Origin: Albugo candida
Taxonomy: Eukaryota > Oomycota > Peronosporomycetes > Albuginales
Length of the DNA stretch: 64,000 nucleotides
Assembly (NCBI GenBank): GCA_040437565.1
Contig: JBDOQK010000006.1
Span: 740,609 to 804,608, forward strand
Direction: 5' to 3'
Under the pieces are notes generated by a model. The model saw only the letters and a program-made list of their open reading frames with translations, was not told the DNA's origin and made no database searches. Numbering within the stretch: position 1 is the stretch's first letter; each line of letters starts with the position of its first letter. Below, piece by piece: positions 10,641-21,843 of this stretch. Both the position numbers and the translations under genes were made by a program.

Positions 10641-11325
10641 TCAGCTGTTCCTACTTCCTACATTGATTGTTTGTTTTTTCGACACCATTAGTTGCTGAAG
10701 TTGCTGTACCTGACGCTGCAAGTGGTCAACTGTTGCGCGCAATTCATCCACTATGTGATGTAACTCATCATTTTCGATTTATAAAGGTTTGGTGAAGTGT
10801 CACCATCATTTTGGGTATCAAGACGCTTTGTAACGATAGTAATGCTGGTTGAGACTGCTGTACTTCCTCATGATATTCACCAAGTAGTCGGAATGCGTAC
10901 TGATATTCGGTTTGAACTTTTGTGAGGTTGCTTTTTCGATCCCCTAGTTCTGATAGAGTCGTTTTTAGCTGCAAGGAAAGCTTCCCAATGCAATCCTTTT
11001 GGTCAGCCACCTCGTTTGTTTTCTGCTGAAGTAGCAGTGTCAATGTTTGATTCATTTCTGTTAGCTCGACTAGCGCCTCATTTTGATGCGTAAATGCTGA
11101 CTCCGATTGAGCCTTCGAAGCCCTGAGATTACCAATCTCTCTCTTGAGCGACTCGTTCTCTTTGAGGAGTCTTTGGAGCTCGGTGCTGACGGTCGCTGAG
11201 TTTGCTGAGGCTGCTGGCCGGGTTCGCTGGTGTGGTTGCTCCTGAATTGGAACATAGCCACCACCAACGCGGCGTATGTTGGCGGGTTTAAGTCGTGAGT
11301 TCGTTGTTGTTTGTCTGATGTTCAT
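10641..11325 (-). CDS. Unidentified coiled-coil protein, paralogue of the gene at 1523
   Basis: From the ATG at 11325 the frame gives about 185 residues. A basic N-terminus is followed by IRRVGGGYVP, a short Pro/Gln linker and a continuous coiled coil from about residue 45 on (with LLKENESLKREIGNLRAS). The frame closes at 10768. The coiled-coil character resumes in another frame from about 10775 to the stop at 10641 (with VDELRATVDHLQRQVQQLQQ), so there is either a frameshift or an unrecognised very short intron near 10770-10800. The RVGGG(Y/F)V motif followed by a coil links it to the plus-strand gene at 1523-2866. It lacks the Thr/Arg repeat. Function is unknown. Confidence 0.6.
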
Positions 11326-11689
11326 CGTTGGTTAATTTGTTATTGAGAAACAAAGCACTCCGAGGATTAAGCATCGAAGTCGAAAGAATACGACAGAAGA
11401 AAAGAACATCATTATATTGAGTCTCTTAGCTAGAAATTCGTCGTCTCCGATTCCTATTGTAGCTCCTAGTTTCGTGATGAAGCTTCTTGCTCAGCGGATA
11501 TAAATTAGAAAAATTATATGCGAATTGACCACTTCAAGATTGAGTTGACACAAAATGACAAGACAATGGAAGTTTTATGAAGGAATCGTCTGTTGAATCG
11601 AGAAGAAGACATTATTTACTATTATTATGACCGTTTTCGGGGCGGCATCAAGTCCTTATTATCGGACTCTAGCTTTCACTTACTCCTGA

Positions 11690-13740
11690 CTGTTTTTTAT
11701 TCCGGTAGTATAATTCCTGCCTATTGCAGAGACGCTGAGTAAGTTGTTTCTAATGGCACGGTCTTGTTCTATAATTGACAGGGCTTATAGATCTACTTTA
11801 TTGCAGAGACAGACTGGAAGATATGTCGACTCGTAGATCCTTGTCGAGAATAGTTGGGAGGCAGGTAGGTGTACGACCCCGATAGGTGGCATGTCACCAG
11901 CAGAATCATAGTATCGGAGCATGTTCAACTGAGCTGGAATAGTCTATGCGCGGCAAAGAATATGACCAAAGAGTGTCCATCGAGACCTCTTTAGGTGGAG
12001 TAGAAGCGGTGTATTACAGCGCGTGTACAGATCCGGGTTGCTAATGTGCTGGGGGTAGTGGATACGGAGGTCGCGGCGAAGATGACGACGGTGATAATTT
12101 TCAAGACTGCCAATGTCGCGGTCTATGAGACCTTATGTACCACAGTTGTACAGCAGAATAGGTAACACAGAGACATTATATGAGCGAACGCGTAGTGTTT
12201 CTGGAAGGAGGTGAGGATGGATCCATAGTTGCCAAAAACTTTTAAGGGAAGCTGTTTCATGAGCTTTACGCTGCTGCACGTCTTCGGATTCGCCAAGGAA
12301 TGATCCCAGTGTGCGAACGGTACGCCAACTTAGGACGATCGTGTTCGGTGCACGAGCAATAATCGCTCGCCAAGTTTTGCTCACATTGATGGTCAAAGAC
12401 CATGCCCGGAATACTCGCTCGGCAACAAGAAGCATATTATCACGACGAGTAGGATCATGGTGAATAAAATCCACATCATCTGCAAAAAGAATGGTGCTGA
12501 GATCGTGCATGGAAATCTTGAGGTGCGGCATAAATCTCGTACTACCGCTTACAAGTAAACCACAAACAAAAGTGGGGAGAGCGCATCTCCTTGAGATGTA
12601 CCATGATTACGTGTGAATGCTGAGTAGCATTTCATATCAAGTCGATTGGAGGGTCGTGGCGCTGAGGAGAGCTTTTATTAACCGGACCTCGTCTGGATCC
12701 AAAATCGAGTTGAGAACTATCAGCAATTGATGTAGGTCGATGGTGTCAAAAGCTTTGTTGAGGTCAATACCGAGAATGTGCATATTGGTCTGGAAGCGAC
12801 GCGTTAGAGCGATATTCCATCTTAGGACCTAGACTGCATCAGACAGGCGACTCGAAGTCCACTCTGGCTAGACGAGAGCCACTTATCCACTTTGTAAGGA
12901 TGCAATTTAGTATGACCGTGAATATGGTCTTACGAGTGGNNNNNNNNNNNNNNNNNNNNNNNNNNNNNNNNNNNNNNNNNNNNNNNNNNNNNNNNNNNNN
13001 NNNNNNNNNNNNNNNNNNNNNNNNNNNNNNNNNNNNNNNCGTTAGAGCGATATTCCATCTTAGGACCTAGACTGCATCAGACAGGCGACTCGAAGTCCAC
13101 TCTGGCTAGACGAGAGCCACTTATCCACTTTGTAAGGATGCAATTTAGTATGACCGTGAATATGGTCTTACGAGTGGGATGAGAAAGGTGATCGGTCGAA
13201 GGTTGTCACACTTGCCCGTCGGTTTAATAGGCCTCAGAACGGTGTTTATAGCACCGTACATAAGGCTTTCGCGCGTGGATGTGGTGGGGTTCTGGATATG
13301 ACGATTTGCTTGCTTTAGCGAGGATGTCGGAAATCACTGGGGTCCTATACTTGAGTAATTCAGCTGGGACGTGATCTGCGACTGGTGCGCTATGGTTGTT
13401 CAGAGATCGAAATGCTTGTGTAACTTCCTCCTCCGTAATGGGTGATGTCATGCTGTATCTTCCAACATAGACGTCAATGAGATGAGGTTTGTGAAACTGG
13501 GCTGAAAGAAATTCCATGATGACTTGGGCAGTTCCGCTGGAGCAACCAATGATGCGCCCATCATGATCACGTATAAATAGCGCTGACCGCTTTCGTGGCG
13601 TGAGCCGTCAGACGATTCGATACATCCTCTAGCAAAGCTTGTCGATGAGATCGATAGAGCAGTCGGTCGACAGGGTCATCTCTGCTGGTGATCATGGCAT
13701 GGAGATGTCTTTGCGTGCGAGAAAGCACTCACCAATTCAC
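11690..13740 (-). mobile_element. LINE (non-LTR) copy A, degenerate
   Basis: Read on the minus strand from 13740 towards 11690, successive frames show: a linker, a typical LINE RT entry region (TEEEVTQAF, LNNHSAPVADHVPAELLKY), the RT A block (GIDLNKAFDTIDLHQLL), the B block (GTSQGDALSPLLFVVYL with interruptions), the FADDVDF catalytic centre in the 12133-12531 frame, and a C-terminal zone with ISNPDLYTRCNT. Frames are broken by stops and shifts, and the 100-N gap at 12940-13039 sits inside a local duplication. The 5' end stops abruptly at about 13740, where it meets copy B head to head. No poly-A tail or target duplication was identified. The clade is not assigned. Confidence 0.8.
12802..13177. 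repeat. 138-bp direct duplication flanking a 100-N gap
   Basis: The 138 bp before the gap (12802-12939) recur without visible change after it (13040-13177), with only the gap between. This is best explained by overlapping contig ends that were scaffolded but not merged. Confidence 0.85.
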
Positions 13741-14083
13741 TCAAATGGCCATCGGTACCTATTCGCATCAAAGCCATCGCGAATACCATCATCTGACCCT
13801 AAATTGATACCGCACACCGTCTCGATCACAACTATGAGACAGCCGAGCTTTCTCGCACGCAAAAACATCTCTGTGCCCTGATCACCAGCAGCAATGACCC
13901 TGTCGACCTGCTGCTTTATCGATCTCACCGACAAGCTTTCCTGCGAACCATCGAAAAAGTGCAAGGAGACGGTGTAACCTAGCACATTATGGATCTCAAA
14001 AAATACAAATACACGGAGAGGATGTATCAGATCGTCCGACGGCTCACGCGACGAAAGCGGTCAGAGCTATTTATACGTAATCA
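13557..14083. repeat. Large inverted repeat made by two head-to-head LINE copies
   Basis: The plus strand at about 13557-13740 is the reverse complement of about 13844-14083, with a roughly 75-bp stretch present only in the right arm. The centre is about 100 bp. The palindromic relation resumes beyond the copia insertion: 13180-13556 matches 16387-16790 in inverse orientation. Confidence 0.75.
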
Positions 14084-15230
14084 TTATAACGAAAGCACAA
14101 CTAGTTCTCAGTGCTAAAAATGGAAAGTAATATTAAGAGTTAAAAACAATTTTAAAAATAAATGTATAAATCCCCTCCTAAACTGATCGCTCCTTCAAGA
14201 TTGTTCGAAGAACACTGTCTCTGCAAGTTGCCCTTTTCACGACACATAAACGTCGTGATGCGTAATCCGCTACACGCCCTTTCAACTTGCACTCTTGCGA
14301 ATTCCACTTTCATTGCGTAGTTGCAGTAATTGGGGCGCACCAAGTGGCTTCGTCAAGTAATCAGCAAGCTGCACAGCTGAAGAGATATGATTGAGTTGGA
14401 TCTCGCCTCGTTCAATGTGGTACCGAACATAATGCATCCTTAGGTCAATATGTTTAGCTCTTGGTGTATAGCCTTGATTCGTCGCAATACTTATCGCCGA
14501 CTTATTGTCCATGTCCACTGTAGTCGCGGTCTTGCACGTGGCACCCATCTCTTTGAGCAAGTAACGAATCCATATAATTTCTTGTGTAGCAAGTGCCAGT
14601 GCCATATATTCTGAAATAGCAGATGACAAAGCTACCGAAGTTTGGCGTTTGCTTTTGTATACGACAACCGCGCCACCGAGCAAAATCAATACACCAGATG
14701 TAGATCGACGAGTCTTCTTGTCACTTCCCCAATTCGNNNNNNNNNNNNNNNNNNNNNNNNNNNNNNNNNNNNNNNNNNNNNNNNNNNNNNNNNNNNNNNN
14801 NNNNNNNNNNNNNNNNNNNNNNNNNNNNNNNNNNNNACTCATGTAATTGATTTCGAAGTTGCACTCGGTTGTGAAGGTTTTTCTTCGCAAAGAACGTCTT
14901 AAGAGCCTCCCACGCCTCAATAGCCGACTCACATTCCCGAACCATAAACTGATAGGTTGGAGAGAGGAGCTTCACCAGCACAGCCAAGGCCTTCATGTCG
15001 GAGACTTTCCATTCGGGATGCTCCTGCAGCACTACAGGCTCTGGCTTGATCCTAACGTGATTCAACAGGTCTTTGCGCGCGAGGGTCATGCGTGCATTAA
15101 ATTCCCACATGAAATAGTTGTCATCCGTGAGGATGTCATTGAGAGCTAATGTGTTTGGGCTCATACCCTATGGTGCATGACACTTAAAACCAGCAAACCC
15201 TGATTTTGAATGGCCAATTTTCGGATCATA

Positions 15231-15331
15231 TTACCCTATAATGTTGCCGTTGCTGATTAGCTAAAGTAGATCATAAAACAAGGATATAATGTTGTCACTG
15301 TTGATTGGCTAAAAGTACATCATAAACAATC
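15231..15331 (+). repeat. Two-copy tandem repeat, about 50 bp
   Basis: TATAATGTTG(C/T)C(G/A)(C/T)TGATT(A/G)GCTAAA-type units occur twice in a row, upstream of the ORF at 15428, at about 85-90% similarity by eye. Confidence 0.6.
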
Positions 15332-15427
15332 GTCCTTGCCCTGACCTAGGCTCAGTCATCACCACTAACCACTTACCCGCTTGAAACCTCAACCATCAAC
15401 CTGCATTCCGACTAATATCGTACAATT

Positions 15428-15911
15428 ATGCCTCGCCTAGCAAAGTTAAAAAGGCAAATGCGGAGAGAGGTCAAGCGCGCCAAAACCGATAACAGCTCAG
15501 GCATTCATATATCTACTGATAGCAGTTCTGGAGAAGACCTGGATGTTTCGGAAGGCAATGATGACGAAAATCTCGACTTCGCATCTGTTGAAGCAAATAT
15601 TGGAAGAGCCTATCAAGCAGCTGTTATAGTTCTACCGTTACCAGGATTAAACCAGAAGGCAGCTGTTGGCTGTAATCTTTTGACCAATTACTTTGCTGTT
15701 GCAGGGCCAGTTTTGCAAGAAGCTGAGATTACGGATGAGGGTGACAAAGAGGATGACGACGAGGATGGTGCAGTCTGGACCAGGGAGAGGCTGACAACCA
15801 CCATTAACACACTTGCCACTCGAGCAAAGACTGGTAAGGCCGAGTAAAACCGGCGACTTGCAGTTCTTTCTTATCTTCAGCTGGTAAAATCTGGATATGC
15901 GCGAATAGCAG
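15428..15911 (+). CDS. Transposase-like N-terminal ORF inside the copia element
   Basis: From the ATG at 15428, 139 residues run to a TAA at 15845: a very basic start (LKRQMRREVKRAK, a likely nuclear signal), a Ser/Asp/Glu-rich region and a Trp-containing helical part. The same frame continues past the TAA as RRLAVLSYLQLVKSGYARIA into the gap at 15912-16011, so either the stop is a disabling change or a sequencing error. The basic-acidic-helical layout resembles the start of oomycete DNA transposon proteins, but the family is not identified and terminal repeats were not found. The orientation is opposite to the surrounding copia element, so it is most likely a later insertion. Confidence 0.4.
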
Positions 15912-16880
15912 NNNNNNNNNNNNNNNNNNNNNNNNNNNNNNNNNNNNNNNNNNNNNNNNNNNNNNNNNNNNNNNNNNNNNNNNNNNNNNNNNNNNNNNNN
16001 NNNNNNNNNNNAGGAAAATGCCAAAATTCAGACGACTTTGCACCGCTACTGCTCCATGAAAAGTTGAGATAATAAAAATCCGAGACTTGTGAAGGGAAGC
16101 TTAGAGCATGCTCTTTGTTGCCAAAGGCTTCTTTTCTGTGTAATTTGTATTTTGGCCAAGCCTTAGCGATTCTTGCAGGACCACTGAAGTTGCTGGCTAA
16201 CGAAAGCACAACTACTTCTCAGTGCTAAAAATGGAAAGTAATATTAAGAGTTAAAAACAATGCTGAGAATGAATGTATAAATACCCTCATAAACTGATCG
16301 CTCCTTCCAGATAGTTCGAAGACCACTGTCTATGCAAGTTGCCCTTTTTCACGACACATAAACGTCGTGATGTGTAATCCGCTACAACCATGATGGGCGC
16401 ATCATTGGTTACTCCAGGGAACCGCCCAAGTCATCAAGAAATTTCTTTCAGCCCAGTTTCACAAACCTCATCTCATTGACGTCTCTGTTGGAAGATACAG
16501 CATGACATCACCCACTACGGCGGAGGAAGTTACACAAGCGTTTTGGTCTCTGAACAATAATGGCGCACCAGTTGCAGATCACGTCCCAGATGAATTACTC
16601 AAGTATAGGTCCCCAGTGATTTCCGACATCGTCGCTAAATCAAGCAAACCGTCATATCCAGAACCCCACCAGATCCACGCGCGAAAGCCTTATGCACGGT
16701 GTTATAAACGCTGTTCCGAAGCCTAATAAACCGATGGGCAACTGTGACAACCTTCGACCGATCACCCTTCTCATCACACTCGTAAAACCATATTCAAGGT
16801 CATACTAAATCGCATCTTTACATAGGTGGATAAGTGGCTCTCGCCTAAACATAGTGGCTTTCGAGCCATCGTACGCCTAG

Positions 16881-17797
16881 TCATGTCGCGGGATCCCTTG
16901 TCTTCACAATGAGTTCGCATAGCGAGTCTATCGATACGAGGACCGCAAAGGTTGAGAAGCTACAAATAGCCATGCTATTCAAGCTGTTCTTTACGTAGCA
17001 CTCTCAGCCTTACGCTTTTTTGTTGGTGGATCAGAAAGTTTTCCGGCGCTAGCGGTCTAAGTCTAAGATGACATTCATATAGCGGGGTCAGCGAGTAGCT
17101 CAACAGGATAATCGTTTAGACAGTTCTCCCAACGCATGATTGTGATTCGTCAAGGGTGATTTTACAACTAGGATGAAATTGTCTACATCTAGTGCGTGAT
17201 TTCACCAGATGCCATCCCGCAAAAGCCATTGAGTCGTCAGTAAAAATGACGGTCTACGCCAGCTTGGTGAAGGAATTAGTACTTTGAATGGTTTTTAGCA
17301 AGCGAATGCGCAATGGATGTTGTGGGTGCCGTTGCTGGCAAGAATGTGTTATCACTAATCGATCCTATTTGTGATCCTCGCTGACAACGCTAAGGATCAT
17401 AACGTTGGCGCTGAATTGACTTCCCAAAGACAGGTTCACATTCACAGGCACGAAATGCGGTCATAATGATGCAAGCGTACAAGAAGGCAACCGCAAGTTT
17501 GAAAACGCGCTTCTTAAAAAGGTTTGATGAGGTCTTGGCATATACATAAAGAGCAAGAAGAAACCATCGATATACTTCGACTTTCTCTACGTTGTTAGTT
17601 ACTATAAAATGTACGAGTGTGTGAATGAGATACAAGGATTTTCTCGTTCCTTGCACACATAAACGACTGACTCGTTCTCAATCAAAAGTTGTTCATATTA
17701 CTCATTAGATTTATGCTGGTGACTTTCCGGGGTCATGACTGTACGTCCACTATAAACGGTAGTCCCTAAGTCATGCACGGGGCTTTGAAACGTAGAA
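16881..17797. other. Intergenic, no supported gene
   Basis: A minus-strand open stretch at 17390-17656 has a hydrophobic segment (LAVAFLYACIIMTAF) followed by Cys residues, resembling the start of a secreted or membrane protein, but it opens with GTG and stops soon after. Nothing else stands out. Confidence 0.3.
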
Positions 17798-19713
17798 ATG
17801 AGTCAATCAACTCAAAACGGCTTTCACGAGCGTAATCGCTACCGAAAATCACCACCGGATTTTTATGCACTAGCCCAGAAATTTCCAGCTTTGCTACCGC
17901 AGTACGATGAAAAATTGTTGATGTAATTTTTGACTGATTTTCGGCGTAGTCTGCGTAACGTTGATGCTACACGAAAGAGTGCAGGGTTTGCATGGGACGA
18001 TCCGTACGCACTACGGTAAGAAAACTTGTGCTTGATTGGTCCATTGAATTTACTCCGATGCATTATTAGGGAGCTTACAACAGTACTTCTGAAACACGAT
18101 TTTGGTGTCAAATGGACGATGCCCATAAATCGTCTGTGCCCGCCGGTCAATATATATAATGCTGGGTTCCAGAATATAAAGTACTCAGAGTCAATTAATG
18201 TCGTATAGGTACCAAACAGGCTCAATTACTTGCACTGGATCGAAGAACTCGTCGAAAAAGCTGACCGCGAGGGCCTGGTGGGGGACGTGAGTTCAACCCA
18301 GTCAAAAAATACAAAAGTATTTGCTGGATTGGATATTGGAACCGGGGCAAGCTGCATTTTTCCTTTGTTAGGAACCTCATTGCACCCCGATTGGACTTTT
18401 ATCGCAACAGAAATTGACAACACTTCATACTCGGCAGCTCTCATCAATCTGCAAAAAAATCCACACTTAATTGGCCGAATCAAATTGAAACATGTTGTCG
18501 ACAATCAATTCTTCAAAGGAGCACTAGATGAAGAATCCAAATCCGCCATCACATTTTCGATGTGTAATCCACCATTTTTCGCAAACTCGGATGAAATAAA
18601 GCCTCACCCGCACGCATTCTGTATGGGCTCCCCTCATGAAATGATTTATCCTGGAGGAGAAGTATGCTTTGTTAGCGAGATGGTAGATCAAAGTGTCACC
18701 TACAAAGAGCGCATTGTTTGGTTCACGTCCATGCTAGGGAAAAAATCTAGTTTACGACCTCTACTAGCCAAAATGCGATCAACAAAACAAGTGACGTATT
18801 ATTGCACAACTGACTTCTGCCAGGGGCAAACGAAACGCTGGGGTATTGCTTGGACATTTCACGAGGAGCTAAGGAGTGCATTTGAATCCTCCGAAGGAGT
18901 TGTAACGAAAGTCTTGGGTAAACGGAAGGCATATCGAAAACGCCAACTAGAATTTCAGATCAACATCAATGATTCAACAAGTAAGCTTCCTGAACATGCA
19001 ACATTGTGCAATGACTCATTGGTGTGTTAGCCCTATCAGCTGGATTTCTTGATGTTATAAAGCGTATAAAAGGATTTTGTCAGAGTACGATCACGAAACA
19101 CAGTGAAGACTATAAGCTCTCGCTTATTGAACTGACTGAACAAAAATCAGTTGATAAAGGTGAATGCTTCATTGGCAATCTCAATCTGTGTGAAGGTGTC
19201 ATGTCATCCACATCAAAGCCAAATAATATCTTGGACGCGACAATCGAAGTGACACCACATTCAGATTCGAAGCAGACATATGTACAAGTTTGCTTGACAT
19301 ATAAGGCCGGTCAGTGTGCTATATTTTGGACAACATCTGAGCAATTAAAAGCTTCTGTTCTTCGCACGGGACGAAAATGGCGGCGTATGAACAACAGATC
19401 AGNNNNNNNNNNNNNNNNNNNNNNNNNNNNNNNNNNNNNNNNNNNNNNNNNNNNNNNNNNNNNNNNNNNNNNNNNNNNNNNNNNNNNNNNNNNNNNNNNN
19501 NNGCCAAATAATATCTTGGACGCGACAATCGAAGTGACACCACATTCAGATTCGAAGCAGACATATGTACAAGTTTGCTTGACATATAAGGCCGGTCAGT
19601 GTGCTATATTTTGGACAACATCTGAGCAATTAAAAGCTTCTGTTCTTCGCACGGGACGAAAATGGCGGCGTATGAACAACAGATCAGATTGTTGCAACAC
19701 TAGGAAGACTTGA
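17798..19713 (+). CDS. METTL16: METTL16-type RNA N6-adenosine methyltransferase
   Basis: Five exons join in frame with small GT-AG introns: 17798-17901, 17950-18015, 18070-18145, 18209-18980 and 19031-19713. The first intron removes an in-frame TAA. Read without the assembly duplication, the protein is about 471 residues. It has the N-terminal RNRYRKSPPDF signature, the SAM-binding DIGTGASCIFPLLG, the catalytic CNPPFF motif, and the FCQGQTKRW block. A C-terminal domain ends CAIFWTTSEQLKASVLRTGR, matching the vertebrate-conserved region of METTL16. The family methylates U6 snRNA, and in animals MAT2A mRNA, in the nucleus. The 185-bp duplicate around the gap (19218-19402 and 19503-19687) adds a false repeat of about 62 residues if translated as it stands. 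The next gene converges on it. Confidence 0.93.
19218..19687. repeat. 185-bp direct duplication flanking a 100-N gap in METTL16
   Basis: 19218-19402 recurs, apparently unchanged, as 19503-19687. It lies entirely in the last exon of METTL16, and the reading frame runs through both copies. This is an assembly overlap rather than a domain duplication. Confidence 0.9.
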
Positions 19714-19888
19714 AAGCTCCCATGAAGAGAAGAGGCACAGCTAACAATCGTCTCTCGGTGTCGCGCGATCTCACAGTCACTCCTCAGACGCAATGGTACC
19801 AGAATTGACTACGGTACGAGCATTTGTGGCTCTGTTTGAGCTAAAATGATATCTTCTTATCTCAATTCTGCAATTCATTATTTCCGCC

Positions 19889-21319
19889 TCATTTAAAACA
19901 CTTGGTATGAGCACAGCAAAATCCCGACCGCTGTGCCCACTTCGAGCAATTGACAAAATTGCACCGCTTACCGCCCCCGTGAGATCGACACAGTCGATTC
20001 TGATGTGCATTTTTGAAGCACCCTGGAACATTGCATTGGCGGCCACCTCCGTGAGATTTACAAAGACCTCTTGTCTGTGCAAACTTATAACAGCCGTCTT
20101 TCTTGCACCGAGAACCTCCTCCATGATCAGGACATTTACCACGACTCAAGGCAACCCTATGACATCCAGAAAACTCACAACACTTGCCACAATGACGATT
20201 GCAAAAGCCCCCAGAACGTCGCAAATTTGTGCATCCAGTATACGAACAGTAAACATGCAGCTTCTTTTCTTGGAGAGACCCGTTTGTGCTGGCGAGTGTG
20301 TGATACCGTTCAGGGGTCTCATTTAGTCGCAAGAACTTCCGTTGTGGTTCTGACTGCAATATTGCGTTATCTGTATTTTGTTCTTGAATGATTCGATCAG
20401 TTGTTAGATCCAACATGTAAGTCGAATGAGGCACGTTCAGATCATCATCGTTCATCGCGGTCCCATAGACGCTATTGACGGAGCTAAATAACGTAGAATC
20501 AACTCTTGCATCTTCAAAACTACTTATTGGTCGATCAAAATACGGCTCGTTCATGTCTTGGAAAAAGTACGAAGGGTGCCGGCAAAATTCTTGGATAAAA
20601 ACTTTCGGTGGAGATACGAGGGCAGTCATCATGCCTGGATATTCTGTGCATACCGATTCACTATCGACAAAAGGTAGCTCCGATACTGCATCAGATCTTG
20701 AAGACGGGGTGCGGTTTGATCCGTACAACGATAAAAGTTTTGTCAGTGTCGGGTCTGTAAGTGAGCTAGTATGTCGTGGATGCAATTCCTTGCCGTTTGC
20801 ACACGAATTTTGATGCTTATTGTTTGCTTCTGAAGCGACAGAAGATACTGCCGATAAAACAAGACGTTGATCATTGTAGGCGCAGCTACTTTCGTCAAAT
20901 AACGCTGAAATTGGGTTTTGCTTGATTTTCTCCCCTTCACCAATGTATGGATATGAAGCAATAATCGGATTCGAAAAAGATGAGGTTCTCAGTTTTTGCA
21001 TTCCGTCACTATACTGGAATGAGTGACCCATTTCCAGAGATATGTGATGTGCCATAGATGATAAACTCGAAGTACCAATGCAAGATTGCAACTTGATGAG
21101 CGGTTTCAACTGACGATGTATACAGATTTCATTGTCGAAAAGCAGCTCGCGCAGTATGTCAGGTTCTTCGGATAAAGCTAGCAGTCCAGACGCTTTTGTC
21201 CCATTGAGGCTGGGCGGATACGACTTGATCAACTTGGTTGTCTCTGACATGTCTGACATGGATGTAAATTGTGGGTCTGAACAAGTTCTTGCGTCTGATT
21301 GACTTGTGATACTATTCAT
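19889..21319 (-). CDS. WRKY19-like zinc-finger repeat protein
   Basis: An intronless ORF from the ATG at 21319 gives 476 residues. The first about 360 residues are low-complexity, Ser-rich and without a recognised domain. The C-terminal about 110 residues hold five tandem Cys/His units of the form CxxxGCxxxAxxxGxCxxHGGG (for example CKKDGCYKFAQTRGLCKSHG). This array is widespread in oomycete proteins named WRKY19-like or LMBR-type in databases. It presumably binds zinc and possibly DNA, but no target is known, and the true WRKYGQK heptad is absent. It converges with METTL16, with about 175 bp between the stops. Confidence 0.85.
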   Translation of the reverse strand: MNSITSQSDARTCSDPQFTSMSDMSETTKLIKSYPPSLNGTKASGLLALSEEPDILRELLFDNEICIHRQLKPLIKLQSCIGTSSLSSMAHHISLEMGHSFQYSDGMQKLRTSSFSNPIIASYPYIGEGEKIKQNPISALFDESSCAYNDQRLVLSAVSSVASEANNKHQNSCANGKELHPRHTSSLTDPTLTKLLSLYGSNRTPSSRSDAVSELPFVDSESVCTEYPGMMTALVSPPKVFIQEFCRHPSYFFQDMNEPYFDRPISSFEDARVDSTLFSSVNSVYGTAMNDDDLNVPHSTYMLDLTTDRIIQEQNTDNAILQSEPQRKFLRLNETPERYHTLASTNGSLQEKKLHVYCSYTGCTNLRRSGGFCNRHCGKCCEFSGCHRVALSRGKCPDHGGGSRCKKDGCYKFAQTRGLCKSHGGGRQCNVPGCFKNAHQNRLCRSHGGGKRCNFVNCSKWAQRSGFCCAHTKCFK

Positions 21320-21843
21320 TAAAGAGACTATATATCAAGAATCAACCGATGCTTGCTTGGATAGACTTGACCCTCGAACAGGTAAATTCCTGATGTAATG
21401 TCTTCAGCTGTAAGAGAAAAACGAAAAGTAGATGGCATGAGGCATCATGCTTAGAAACCGCGCCAGCAAAATCCGAAACTAACGCAAGCAAGATGCCTTT
21501 CTAATTATATAGCAGGCTAAGCTGCATCTACATCTCGCTGTTGACACTCGGCAGAGTACGAGCCGCTGAGTAGGTCACCTGTATAACAGGGAACCGTCAT
21601 CAGAATATCAAAAATAGGTGCCCAGAAATACACCTAACCAAACTGGTAGCATCATGAATATGTAAGTGGATCTTTTCACGCAGGTTTTAATCCACATGTC
21701 CGTGACGCTTGTAAACTATTGAACTGTCAAAGGCGTTATTTTCACAAGTTAAACTATGTTACATTCATATCAAGAATCACTTTTACGTGCATCCATATTG
21801 CTATCGACCATATCCATAGAAGCACCATTATCTCGATCACTGT
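21320..21843. other. Intergenic, no gene seen
   Basis: This stretch separates the start of the zinc-finger gene from the stop of the kinase gene. It is AT-rich with no supported ORF and presumably carries the promoter of the zinc-finger gene. Confidence 0.5.

Larger units (their letters stand above)
14087..16386 (-). mobile_element. Broken Ty1/copia element
   Basis: Two LTRs of about 188 bp (14087-14274 and 16198-16386) share most positions (roughly 9 in 10). Inside, on the minus strand, are a copia gag start at about 14837-15164 (with DDNYFMWEFNARMTLARKD) and, beyond a 100-N gap at 14737-14836, the RNase H end (TRRSTSGVLILLGG, LTKPLGAP) at about 14282-14736. Most of pol is missing, and about 1 kb between gag and the right LTR is occupied by foreign sequence (see 15428). 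The element is a fossil with several breaks, and the LTR divergence suggests it is fairly old. It is inserted in LINE copy B. Confidence 0.82.
13741..16880 (+). mobile_element. LINE copy B, split by a copia element
   Basis: The plus strand at about 13741-14086 encodes the end of an endonuclease-like region and the basic linker (RRKRSELFIRNH). The LINE continues at 16387 with the residues that follow in copy A (DGRIIG in copy A; degenerate here), then TAEEVTQAF and ADHVPDELLKY up to about 16880, where similarity to copy A ends. The copia fossil occupies 14087-16386. The bases flanking it, ATCAT at 14080-14084 and ACCAT at 16387-16391, resemble a target duplication with one change. The LINE frame itself carries stops and is 3' truncated. 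Confidence 0.7.

Noticed and set aside
17863-18225. 120-codon minus-strand ORF
   Set aside because: It is a shadow of the METTL16 exons and introns, which are strongly supported on the plus strand.
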